From positions 13,724,184 to 13,788,183 of the forward strand of contig NC_047072.1 of NCBI RefSeq assembly GCF_902459465.1: a DNA stretch of 64,000 nt. Direction: 5' to 3'. Below are positions 41,601-47,573 of this stretch, in pieces; within the stretch, counting starts at the first letter, position 1, and the number at the start of each line of letters is the position of its first letter. This DNA comes from Asterias rubens (lineage: Eukaryota > Echinodermata > Asteroidea > Forcipulatida > Asteriidae). The notes under the pieces were generated by a model, which saw nothing but the letters and a program-made list of their open reading frames with translations, was not told the origin of the DNA and made no database searches. The position numbers were made by a program, and so were the translations under genes.

Positions 41601-44600
41601 AAAAAAAAAAAGGACAAAAGGGTCCCCGGAAGGGTGGAGGTACCTAGTGGGTACAAAACCAATGGCAGCTGTTGCCAAAATGTAAGAGTACAAACAAGAG
41701 GGGGACAATAAGCCTTTTTGAGGTATGGCGGACATGATAGGAGAGGAGTGTACTGTTTGGGTTGCGTGTCTACAGACAAATTTACCCAAACCTTACAGTG
41801 ATGAAGCGTTGTATCCGCCATTCTTAAAAAGGCTTATACATGTAGGAGGTCCCCGACTGCAGGTGTTTACACACTAGTGTGTGTGTGGGTTTGTATCCAC
41901 ATTCAAACCGGGGACCTATAACAAAAGGGACAATGGGTCCACGGTTGCTATCACAAAGAAATACAATGGGGTGTACGGTTGCTATCACAAAGAGTTGAAC
42001 AAAGGAGGGTCCACGATTGCAGGTGTTTACACACTTGTGTGTGTGTACAATTATTGTCTGAACAAATAATAAATCAAGCCTCGGATGCTTTATCAACAAA
42101 AAATCAGACGAAATAACTGCAGCAAATGGTATTTTTGGTTTGAACTTTATACCTAAGAAGACCCTTCATGTTTTCTATCAACAGATGTTAGTCAACACAT
42201 ATTTGTTAGTGACTTAGCAGAACTTTATTTTAATGGTTTAAGTTCACCCACTCAACAACTTTACCCTTCTACGGAAAAATTGTTATTGATCCAAATGTAC
42301 ATGTATTATCTTTTGTAGATGTATGGACTGTGGCACCCCCTTCTGCCAGGGTCATACAGGCTGCCCACTTGGTAATATCATCCCATCTTGGAATGACCTC
42401 ATATTCAAAGGTCAATGGAGGGATGCCCTGGAGAGGTTAGAGGTCACCAATAACTTTCCTGAGTTTACTGGAAGGTGTTGCCCTGCACCATGTGAGGTAG
42501 GATTACTATCATAACACATGTAAGATTCTCTAATACCATTGAAGAGGCTTGTAACTACACATTCAATTCAATTTAAGTCAACATCTTTAGATATGAGTAT
42601 TGCTGTTGGCAGCAACGACAATATGAAGAATAGGGTTTTTCAGCAATTTGGCCATAGCCACTGCCGAAGCTGTCATTTTGACATGTCATGTTTAATAACT
42701 TAAACATGTTTAAGCCCGGTTCATACTTCCTGCGAATGCGATACAAATTTTGACAAGTTCACAATGAACAATTTGCAACAGTTCAACTGTATTCAACTCC
42801 TGCGAAACATTCGCTTTGAAAACGTTAAAATTCGCTTCCCATTTGCAGGAAGTATAAACTGAGCTTTAATGTCAATTGAAAGGCTTTCATGTTTTTTATT
42901 TTTATTTTTTCTTTGTTCCATTTCCATATATCAGGGAGCCTGCGTCTTGGGTATCAATGCACCTGCAGTAACAATCAAGAACATTGAGAATGCCATTATT
43001 GACCATGCGTTTGAGCAAGGGTGGATGAAGCCTCGTCCACCAGCGTTCCGCACTGGGAAGATAGTAGCTGTGATTGGGAGCGGTCCAGCTGGCCTTGCAG
43101 CAGCAGCTCAGCTTAATAAAGCTGGTCACCTTGTGACAGTGTATGAGAGAAGTGATCGGATTGGTGGATTGTTGATGTATGGGATTCCATCAATGAAACT
43201 AAGTAAAGCGGTAAGTTCATCCGATTGTAACACCCGTTTCAGACGCGCCAAATAGATTAGGAGCGACTCTAGTCGTTCCGAACGACTGCAAAAGTCAATC
43301 TTTTGACTTCAAGTGCTTAACTGTTTCAGATGTCAAACTTTTCATGTTCTAGCCTAAGATTAGTTTTCTAGATAGATGGCGCGCTATAAATGCTTATTAA
43401 TGATAATAGAATTTGGTTTTGCGCGACTCTGAAACGCCTGTCTGAAATGCGTGTAAAACTATGATGATTTGTGTATTGGTGATAGATATTTGTTTGTATG
43501 CTATGATCAATCAGATTACACTCATAAGACCTTGTTTGGTACAAAATGTATATTTGGATCCAAAGAAATTGTTGGTTGAGGTCTTATTGTGAGTTTTCCC
43601 TTTAACCTACATCTTAGAGACGCATACAGTCTATGAAGTGTCTTTCGCAACTCTGGTTTTAATATTGCAGTATTATGGAGTTCTAAACATGATAATCAGG
43701 AAAACTGTTTATTGGAATTGTGTGTGTAGCAACTTGCTTAATGCCCTTGTCTATTCAGAAAGAAAGACAAATTCCTTGTTTCCCTTTCCAGATAAAATGT
43801 ATCAGGTTCGCTGATCTTCTTATTTAGCATACTGTTCCTGCTCCTTTAAAAATCTACAACTCACGGGGTTATTGAAAATTTAAAATGCCATTATTTCAAA
43901 GTACCTTCTAAGATCTGGACTCCAGGTTACGACTTGCTTTGCTAGCAGTGACTCTTATCCCTATTAAAGGTTCACAAATGTCTGTTTTATGCATCAGGTT
44001 GTACAGCGTCGTGTTGATCTAATGCGTGATGAAGGTGTTGTGTTTGTCACTAATGCAAATGTGGGGGACACAGTTAGCCCAAAACAGCTACTGGAAAATC
44101 TTGATGCATTGCTGCTCTGTACGGGATCAACGCGTCCTAGAGATCTACCAATAAAAGGTAATAACATTTTTTAAATAATGGGCCATAAAAAACATATCTT
44201 TAGCAATTTGTTTTTTTAATTACTTGCATACACAGTAAAGTTAACTGTGTTGTTGAGTGATGGCTTTTTCAGATTTGTTGTTGGAGGTTGGCAAACATTT
44301 GGGAATTAAAGGTGATCTTGGTCTGCCTCTCAATTCTTTCTTGAACAGAAATTAAATTGGATTCTAAAAAAGTGAAAAGATCCCGGCAATGTTTTCTGTA
44401 GCATTAAGACCTAGATGTTTCAGAAGTTCTTACGGTCATTGGGGAGTCGAACTCAAGCTCTGGTGTTTCTGATCAGCAGAGTGTGGGTTCAAGTTTCAGT
44501 TTTGGCATTTGTGTTTGTTTGCGGCTTGCTAGACAAATAGAAAACATAGTTAGAATTATCATAAATAGAGACATGGTTTGTTCCTATGTTTCTTACATGG

Positions 44601-47573
44601 CACCGCAACACCTTGTAAATTCTTTGTAAGGTGTCACATAAATGTACATGAAGGTGCCATACTTCACAGGCTTAGCCAACACTGCTATAAACATTTCTAC
44701 ATCCGAATATTGGCACATAATAAATGTTTCATGGTATTGTCATTTTGATCAGGTCGCAATCTTGATGGAATCCACTTTGCCATGGATTTCTTAGGGGCAT
44801 GGCAGAAGCGTCAGATGGGCAACGATAATGTCTTCTTAGATGCCAAAGACAAGGACATCATCATTATAGGGGGAGGTGACACTGGCGTTGACTGCATAGG
44901 AACCTCACTGCGTATGGTAAGCTACCCTCAAAAGTTTAGTACCGAATTAGTTTCATCGTCAAGTCGTTTTGCTATATGTGCACACCAAAATGTGGATTTC
45001 CACTTAGATTGCTTTTAATTCTGTGAAGATGACGATCAAATCAAAATAAGGAACTATTTAAAAACAGTTTCCACAAAAAATGAACATACAATTTTAAATC
45101 TTCACAAGTCCCTTGGTTATTTTGTTCATTGGAACATGATTATTGGAATGAATGCATTTCTCCCAAAAGCTATGCTTAGATGTACATATACTTTTTGATA
45201 AAGAGGTTCATTTTTTGATTTGGTATACATGTATATCTTTCAAAATAAATCTTTTAAAGCCATTGGACACTTTCGGTAAACAGTATTTTCCAAAGGCCCA
45301 CACTACGTGTATCACAACTTATATATAAAATAACAAACCTGTGAAAATTTAGGCTCAATCGGTCATCAGAGTAGGGAGAAAATAACGGGAAAACCCACCC
45401 TTGTTTACGCACGTTTCGCCGTGTCATGACATGTGTTTAAAATAAATCCGTAATTCTCGATATCAAGAATTGATAATTGTTTTAATGTTTTCTCAAAAAG
45501 TAAAGCATTTCATGGAATAATATTTCAAGAGAAATCTTTCACCACTACAATCTGTAAACCCTGTAGGTTATTTGTAAATCTGTGTCTTTTTATTTATTTT
45601 TTCTGTTCCGAAAGTGTCCAATGGCTTTAAGTCAACATTTATTTTGATGTGTATATTTCTGTCCTTAGAATGCAAGAAGTATAACTACTTTTGAGATACT
45701 CTCCGAGCCACCGCCCACAAGGGCCAAGAGCAATCCTTGGCCAACATGGCCTCGTGTCCTGAGGTTTGACTATGGTCATGATGAGGTGAAGCTCAAACAC
45801 GGACATGACCCAAGGAACTTTGATATTCTTAGTGAGGTAAGAAAGTGTTTCACTTTCAGAACTGTTATCAGTTATCATGGCCAGAGTGGTTGCAAGCGCA
45901 AAATAGTTTAACCACCAGAAATCAAGGTGAATGTAGGAACTTTGTCTTACTTCATTTAAAGGCACTGGACACTTAAAATTACTCAAAATAATTGTTAGCA
46001 TAAAAACTTACTTGGTAACGCACAATGGAGAGCTGTTGACTGTACAAAACATTGTGAGAAACAGCTCCCTCTGATGTAACTTAGTTTTTGAGAAAGAGGT
46101 AAAATTTCTCACTCAAATAATAAACGACTTCAGCTGAAGCCTTTTATTATGCATCTGAAAGCACACAAAGTAATGCAACAAGGGCGTTTTTTCTTTCATT
46201 ATTCTCTTGCAAGTACAATGACCAAATTCGTTGACAATTACAAAACGTGTCCAGTGCCTTTAAAGAAGTTATGACAAAGATAAGCTCTTGTTGTTTTTAA
46301 GTCCAATGAAACTCACTGATTTCACTTTCCGTGTTGTGTAGGAATTTCTTGATGATGGCAATGGTAATGTCTCTGGCATCCGTACCTGCAAAGTGGAATG
46401 GAAACGTGACCCAACTGGCCGCTATACCATGGAGAAGATTCCAGGCTCAGAAAAGACATTTAAGGCAGACTTGGTTTTCTTAGCCATGGGTTTCCTTGGA
46501 CCTGAAGACAGGGTCGTCACTCAGCTTGGTTTGGATCAGGATCCAAGAGCCAATATTGCATCACAACCTGGTAAATATAGGACCAGTAGCCCACGGATTT
46601 ATACAGCTGGAGGTAAGATTGATTTTATAATATTGAAGCTACCCTTTTCTCTTTAAAGGCAGTGGACACTATTGGTAATTACTCAAAATAATTATTAGCA
46701 TAAAACCTTACTTGGTGACGAGTAATGGGGAGAGGTTGATAGTATAAAACATTGTGAGAAACAGCTCCCTTTGAAGTGGCGTGGTTTTCGAGAAAGAAGT
46801 AATTTTCCACGAATTTGATTTCGAGACCTCAGATTTAGAACTTGAGGTCTTGAAATCAAGCATCTGAAAGCACACAACTCCTTGTGACAAGGGTGTTTTT
46901 GCTTTCATTGTTATCTCGCAACTTCGATGACCGATTGAGCTCAAATTTTCACAAGTTTGTTATTGTATGCATATGTTGAGATACACCAAGTGAGAAGACT
47001 GGTCTTTGACAATTACCAATAGTGTCCAGTGTCTGTAAAGCATGCAAAGGTAAAACATTGAAAGCTAAATGTTTTTATGTTATTTATTTCTAATTAGCGG
47101 GAGGGCCGCGCAGATCGGGCCCGGGAGATTCAGCGCGGCCGGCGCGGTGCCCATCGGGTCCCCGCACGCACTCGAGGCGGGAGGACAAATACTATGGACA
47201 AAGTTGCCATTATGCTCTTATAACAAAAAACTATGAATAACAAAATATATTTTTGTACATTTCTGTAAGTTCAAAACATTGATAGAGTCAGGAATAAAAG
47301 TGTTGCTGTAAGGAGGTTATAATTTTATGAACAAATTCATATATATTTTTTTTCCTCATCCGTTTGTCAGATTGTCACCGTGGTCAGTCCCTTGTCGTCC
47401 ATGCAATCAATGAGGGCCGGCAAGCTGCTCGTGAGGTCGATTTGGATCTGATGGGTCACACCTCCCTCGCTGGACCCGGAGGGGTGGTGTTCACCCCTGG
47501 TGTAAAAATGGGTAAGCCCAAGTCTGGAGCGGGAATCAAAAACCAGCAGCAGGTTGTTGAATGTGTCGCTTGA
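8043..47573 (+). CDS. GLT1 / GOGAT homolog: Glutamate synthase [NADH], single-chain, complete
   Basis: The enzyme transfers the amide of glutamine to 2-oxoglutarate, giving two glutamates, with electrons passing from NAD(P)H through FAD, Fe-S clusters and FMN. I assembled 36 coding exons. All junctions are GT-AG and every phase agrees, giving 6,291 nt or 2,096 residues plus stop, close to the length of fungal and plant NADH-GOGAT. The order of parts is amidotransferase, central domain, FMN synthase domain, GXGXG domain, linker and GltD-like half, which is the usual fused layout. All key cysteines and nucleotide-binding glycines are present, so the gene looks functional. The start ATG at 8043 has a good context (ACCATGG) and gives a 31-residue propeptide before Cys32. 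The exon preceding it begins at 8003. Whether the donor is NADH or NADPH is inferred from the eukaryotic family and not read from a motif. The four following entries give exon coordinates. Confidence 0.97.
9434..10904. mobile_element. pogo/Tigger-type DNA transposon, non-autonomous
   Basis: The ends are CAGTCGACTCCCGTTATTAC on the left and the complementary ATAACGGGAGTCGACTG on the right, flanked by TA at 9432-9433 and 10905-10906. The subterminal regions repeat ATAACGAGG-type motifs. TA duplication and CAGTCGACTC-type ends are typical of the Tigger/pogo branch of Tc1/mariner. Its 1,471 bp contain no recognisable transposase or DDE motif. The longest internal frame (9742-10071) does not resemble one, so it is probably an internally deleted derivative moved by a relative elsewhere. 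It sits inside GOGAT intron 3 and does not disturb an exon. Confidence 0.85.
11340..11545 (+). repeat. Fragment of foldback family E
   Basis: Contains TTTCATAAAGCCTG, GCACAAAAGTTAGCTAAGCA and CTTAGCAGAAACAGGTTACC, shared with the 38533 copy, but it lacks clean ends. Confidence 0.5.
11686..11880. repeat. Foldback family E element next to GOGAT exon 4
   Basis: The left arm is CCTGGGCCCAATTTCATATA and the right arm is GCTCTATGAAATTGTGCCCT, complementary to each other. The interior has repeated GCTTAGC-type words. The right end lies only 31 bases before exon 4 (11912), so the exon's branch point and pyrimidine tract must fall at or beyond the element edge. Confidence 0.65.
12707..12832 (+). repeat. 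Truncated foldback family C element
   Basis: Begins TTAAAGAATTGGTTCG and contains AGATCACAGATTTACAT and TCTAATGATGAT, as in the full copy at 19742. It is cut short where the family B element at 12833 begins. Confidence 0.5.
12833..13184 (+). repeat. Foldback element family B, copy 2
   Basis: Ends TTAAACTCATTGGACAC on the left and GTGTCCAATGGCTTTAA on the right. The interior matches the other family B copies. It abuts a truncated family C element, suggesting insertion into it. Confidence 0.75.
13557..13927 (+). repeat. Foldback element family A, copy 2
   Basis: TTAA-AGACTCTGGACAC on the left and GTGTCCACTGCC-TTAA on the right. The internal GAGACCTCA/TGAGG inverted repeat is partly degraded. 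Confidence 0.78.
13928..17900 (+). other. GOGAT intron 5, low-information sequence
   Basis: About 4 kb of AT-rich intron with no exon-like block, RNA gene or clear repeat that I can identify. The open frames (for example 15307-15543 and 17443-17634) have no recognisable content and no good flanking splice sites. Confidence 0.5.
17915..17998 (-). repeat. tRNA-derived SINE fragment
   Basis: On the - strand it reads CTCTGGTGTTTCTGACCAGC, then GGGTTCGAGTCCC, a perfect pol III B box, then a tail GTCTTGATACTTGAG. The same arrangement occurs at 30018-30160 (-) and 44462-44520 (+), so this is a dispersed family and not a tRNA gene. Confidence 0.6.
18003..18098 (+). repeat. 24-bp tandem repeat, four copies
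   Basis: The unit is GAGGCTGGTGTGCTTGACTG plus CTCA. Four nearly identical copies (one G-to-A change in the last) lie directly beside the SINE fragment and derive from its sequence. Because 24 is divisible by three it creates an open frame at 17934-18299 that is not a gene. Confidence 0.85.
19501..19618 (+). repeat. 59-bp tandem duplication
   Basis: Two adjacent, almost identical copies beginning CAGGCCTGAGGTCAGTGATT, the second at 19560. Lies in GOGAT intron 7. Confidence 0.85.
19742..20124 (+). repeat. Foldback element family C, full copy
   Basis: The left end is AAGGAACGTTACAGAATTGG and the right end CCAATTCTGTAATGTTCCTT, complementary, next to TTAAG on both sides. The interior includes TTATCGCTCAGTGAGCG. 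A reversed partial copy is at 36479-36800. Confidence 0.75.
21377..21961 (+). repeat. Foldback element family F, copy 1
   Basis: The ends are TTAA-AGTCACCTGG and CCAGGTGACT-TTAA, with TTAA at both sides. The centre has a long imperfect inverted repeat: GTACGTCCAAGTCGTGAGTT is answered by AACTCACGACTTGGTCCGTA (with an extra A), and TGACGTCAATC by GATTGACGTCA. The second copy is at 39934-40764 on the opposite strand. It has no recognisable coding content, although the palindrome gives mirror open frames on both strands. Confidence 0.78.
22886..23060. repeat. Near-perfect foldback element, about 170 bp
   Basis: The left arm starts GGCCGAGTCACACTGCAGCG and the right arm ends CGCTGCAGTGTGACTCGGCC, with complementarity continuing through CATTCTATTGGTT around a short loop. 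The arms include repeated CGATAACGA words. A relative is at 49116-49288. It would fold into a long hairpin if transcribed in the GOGAT pre-mRNA (intron 10). Confidence 0.85.
23706..24080 (-). repeat. Foldback element family A, copy 3
   Basis: TTAA-CGGCACTGGACAC on the left and GTGTCCAGTGCC-TTTAAA on the right, with the interior in reverse orientation relative to the copy at 3886. It begins 24 bases after the end of GOGAT exon 11. Confidence 0.8.
25249..34372 (+). CDS. GOGAT exons 12-22: central and FMN synthase domains
   Basis: Exons: 25249-25383, 25983-26143, 26823-27132, 28260-28370, 29070-29267, 29694-29866, 30197-30410, 30921-31121, 32235-32415, 33767-33900, 34088-34372, encoding residues 554-1254. 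The central domain runs to about 860. The (beta/alpha)8 synthase barrel follows with [11 protein letters not shown] (897-907), [12 protein letters not shown] (917-928), the [14 protein letters not shown] loop, and [11 protein letters not shown] (1063-1072). The 3Fe-4S ligands are Cys1141, Cys1147 and Cys1152 in the [15 protein letters not shown] segment. FMN and 2-oxoglutarate bind here. Exon 22 has a weak acceptor (a poor pyrimidine tract before GATTCAAG), but the reading frame and conservation require it. Confidence 0.96.
26735..26806 (-). repeat. tRNA-derived SINE head beside GOGAT exon 14
   Basis: On the - strand it reads GGTAAGACACTGCTC followed by GGGTTTGAATCCCACCC, the B-box region shared with the copies at 33172 and 37368. 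It ends only about 16 bases before the exon 14 start at 26823, so the exon's acceptor tract (TTTTGTTGTTGTTTAG) lies immediately next to it. Confidence 0.6.
27606..27852. repeat. Foldback family E variant, 247 bp
   Basis: The arms are CCTGGGCCCAATTTCATGGC and GCCATGAAATTGGGCCCTG. The interior is unusually CpG-rich for this window, with GCTTACG/CGTAAGC words in both orientations, giving a long imperfect palindrome. Lies in GOGAT intron 14. Confidence 0.75.
27981..28143. repeat. Foldback family E element
   Basis: The arms are CTGGGTCCAATTTAACAGAG and CTCTATGAAATCGGGCCCAG, with GCTTAAGCAG words inside. It lies 130 bases from the 27606 element. Confidence 0.65.
28795..28940 (-). repeat. tRNA-derived SINE
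   Basis: On the - strand: GGGTTTGAATCCCGG (B box), then a tail GCAAGATACTTTATCCTAAT and TTTGTCCTTCTGGATAAGGC. The tail is of the kind seen in dispersed invertebrate SINEs. Lies in GOGAT intron 15. Confidence 0.55.
30018..30160 (-). repeat. tRNA-derived SINE
   Basis: On the - strand: GCTATGGTGTTTCTGATTAG, CAGAGTGTGGGTTGGAGTCC, then GTCCTCAAGCAAGACAATTA and a GCTTCGTCC tail. It is the same family as 17915 and 44462, with one B-box mismatch. It lies close to the exon 18 acceptor. Confidence 0.6.
32481..32712. repeat. Foldback element, 232 bp
   Basis: The left arm is ATATAGAAAGGTTTGCGGTA and the right arm ends TTACTGCAAACCTTTCTATA. The arms continue through ACACCATGTAATGACTATCT. One arm and part of the interior recur at 36091-36200. 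Confidence 0.75.
33172..33348 (+). repeat. tRNA-derived SINE with intact B box
   Basis: Begins CGGTCTAGTTGGTATGACAC (A-box region), has GGGTTCGAATCCC (perfect B box), then a tail CCAAAATGAAGCGTCTTTAT and ATGCAAATTTAACATCTATT. The copy at 37368 shares both head and tail. It cannot be a functional tRNA because the acceptor-stem pairing and 3' end are not tRNA-like. Family B element 33346 follows directly. Confidence 0.7.
33346..33736 (-). repeat. Foldback element family B, copy 3
   Basis: TTAA-AGCCATTGGGCAC on the left and GTGTCCAATGGC-TTTAA on the right, interior reversed. The right end lies 30 bases before GOGAT exon 21 (33767). An open frame running from the element through exon 21 (33562-33987) is an artefact. 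Confidence 0.78.
35081..39001 (+). CDS. GOGAT exons 23-27: GXGXG domain
   Basis: Exons: 35081-35205, 36275-36413, 36939-37124, 37615-37730, 38824-39001, encoding residues 1255-1502. This is the right-handed beta-helix domain that ends the alpha-subunit part. Its glycine repeats are visible as [63 protein letters not shown] and [12 protein letters not shown]. It has a structural role, holding the amidotransferase and synthase domains in place. The exon 25 acceptor has an unusual upstream run (GAATTCTCTGAAG), but the joined frame matches the family exactly. Confidence 0.95.
35660..36016 (+). repeat. Foldback element family A, copy 4
   Basis: TTTTAAAGGCACCGGACAC on the left and GTGTCCAGTGCTTTTAAAA on the right, with the standard family interior, somewhat shortened. 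Lies in intron 23. Confidence 0.78.
36091..36200. repeat. Partial copy of the 32481 foldback element
   Basis: ATGGAAAGGTTTGCGGTAAC and ACCATGTAATGACTATCT are shared, then the sequences diverge. The second arm is absent. Confidence 0.6.
36479..36800 (-). repeat. Foldback family C, partial copy
   Basis: Starts TTAAAGGAAAATCACAGACT and matches the reverse of the 19742 copy, including TTGAGCGATAAACTCCAAAC and TTTCAAGGGAAGTTTTCTAC. The far end is lost. Confidence 0.65.
37368..37592 (+). repeat. tRNA-derived SINE
   Basis: TGGTCAGTTGGTATGACACT (A-box region), GTGGGTTCAAATCCCACC (B box), and the same ATGCAAATTTAACATCTAT tail as 33172. A G-rich run (GGGGGGAGGGGGGGGG) interrupts the body. It ends about 20 bases before GOGAT exon 26 (37615). 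Confidence 0.68.
37990..38168 (+). repeat. Right half of foldback family D
   Basis: Contains GTGCAATTTCGAGGCATGTT and GACCAACTCGACCGATCCAA and ends in TTAA. That TTAA is also the left edge of the family B element at 38165, so the two elements abut at one shared TTAA. Confidence 0.6.
38165..38520 (+). repeat. Foldback element family B, copy 4
   Basis: TTAA-AGCCATTGGACAC on the left and GCAATGGC-TTTAA on the right, full interior. Shares its left TTAA with the family D remnant. Confidence 0.78.
38533..38713. repeat. Foldback family E element
   Basis: The arms are CAGGGCCCAGTTTTATAAAG and CTTTATGAAATTGGGCCCAG. The interior has GCACAAAAACTTGCTAAGCA. It lies 110 bases before exon 27. Confidence 0.72.
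39590..47573 (+). CDS. GOGAT exons 28-36: linker and GltD-like half
   Basis: Exons: 39590-39831, 41239-41361, 42319-42496, 42935-43210, 43998-44157, 44753-44916, 45669-45836, 46342-46612, 47371-47573, encoding residues 1503-2096. Exon 28 carries the acidic, poorly conserved linker between the alpha-like and beta-like parts. Cysteines 1625, 1628, 1633 and 1639 ([15 protein letters not shown]) and 1677, 1678, 1682 and 1686 (CCPAPCEGAC) supply the low-potential 4Fe-4S clusters. GSGPAG (1731-1736) is the FAD Rossmann motif and GGGDTG (1868-1873) the NAD(P)H motif. The C-terminal FAD segment [15 protein letters not shown] is intact. The stop is TGA at 47571-47573. This half takes electrons from the pyridine nucleotide. 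Confidence 0.96.
39893..40881. repeat. Foldback element interrupted by a family F element
   Basis: Outer arms GGTCGATTTCACAAAGAGTT and AACTCTTTGTGAAATCCCCC are complementary. GGACTAGTCCTAACTT on the left and GGACTAGTCCTAGG on the right belong to its palindromic interior. A family F element (39934-40764, reversed) has inserted between them. Lies in GOGAT intron 28. Confidence 0.72.
39934..40764 (-). repeat. Foldback element family F, copy 2 (nested)
   Basis: GAAGTCACCTGG on the left and CCAGGTGCC-TTTAA on the right. The interior matches copy 1 in reverse, including AGGGCGCTGTTCGTGACGTC and GCAGCAATACACCTGGT. At 831 bp it is longer than copy 1 (585 bp). The extra sequence around 40130-40400 suggests copy 1 is a deletion derivative. 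Confidence 0.72.
41520..42070. repeat. Complex repeated segment with an internal direct repeat
   Basis: GCAGGTGTTTACACACTAGT at 41860 recurs as GCAGGTGTTTACACACTTGT at 42019, each preceded by GGTCC-type sequence. CGGTTGCTATCACAAAGA also occurs twice (41942 and 41977). Part of GOGAT intron 29. No gene is seen, and the overlapping frames on both strands reflect the repeats. Confidence 0.5.
42711..42868. repeat. Short foldback element, about 158 bp
   Basis: The left arm is AAGCCCGGTTCATACTTCCT and the right arm is AGGAAGTATAAACTGAGCTT, with GCGAATG and CATTTGC extending the pairing. Ends 66 bases before exon 31. Confidence 0.68.
43230..43455. repeat. Foldback element, about 225 bp
   Basis: ACACCCGTTTCAGACGCGCC on the left pairs imperfectly with GCGCGACTCTGAAACGCCTG and TCTGAAATGCGTGT on the right. 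It begins about 20 bases after the exon 31 donor. Confidence 0.55.
44462..44520 (+). repeat. tRNA-derived SINE fragment
   Basis: TGGTGTTTCTGATCAGCAGA followed by GTGTGGGTTCAAGTTTC matches the 17915 and 30018 copies. The B box has one mismatch. Confidence 0.5.
45254..45630 (+). repeat. Foldback element family B, copy 5
   Basis: TTAA-AGCCATTGGACAC on the left and GTGTCCAATGGC-TTTAA on the right. The best preserved copy of the family here. Ends 38 bases before GOGAT exon 34. Confidence 0.8.
45956..46264 (-). repeat. Foldback element family A, copy 5
   Basis: TTTAAA-GGCACTGGACAC on the left and GTGTCCAGTGCC-TTTAAA on the right. Lacks the internal GAGACCTCA palindrome present in copies 6 and 7. 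Confidence 0.78.
46652..47040 (-). repeat. Foldback element family A, copy 6
   Basis: TTTAAA-GGCAGTGGACAC on the left and GTGTCCAGTGTCTGTAAAG on the right, with the GATTTCGAGACCTCAG / CTTGAGGTCTTGAAATC internal palindrome. Begins 40 bases after exon 35. Confidence 0.8.
47097..47186 (+). pseudogene. 28S rRNA D2-like fragment in the last GOGAT intron
   Basis: About 90 bases of very GC-rich sequence sit abruptly in AT-rich intron. GGGAGGGCCGCGCAG, GGAGATTCAGCGCGGCC and CTCGAGGCGGGAGGAC in order resemble the start of the variable D2 expansion segment of animal 28S rRNA, read on the + strand. This rests on remembered family structure and not on a search. It is far too short to be a functional rRNA gene. 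It could be a fragment brought in during break repair, or an assembly artefact. Confidence 0.55.
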
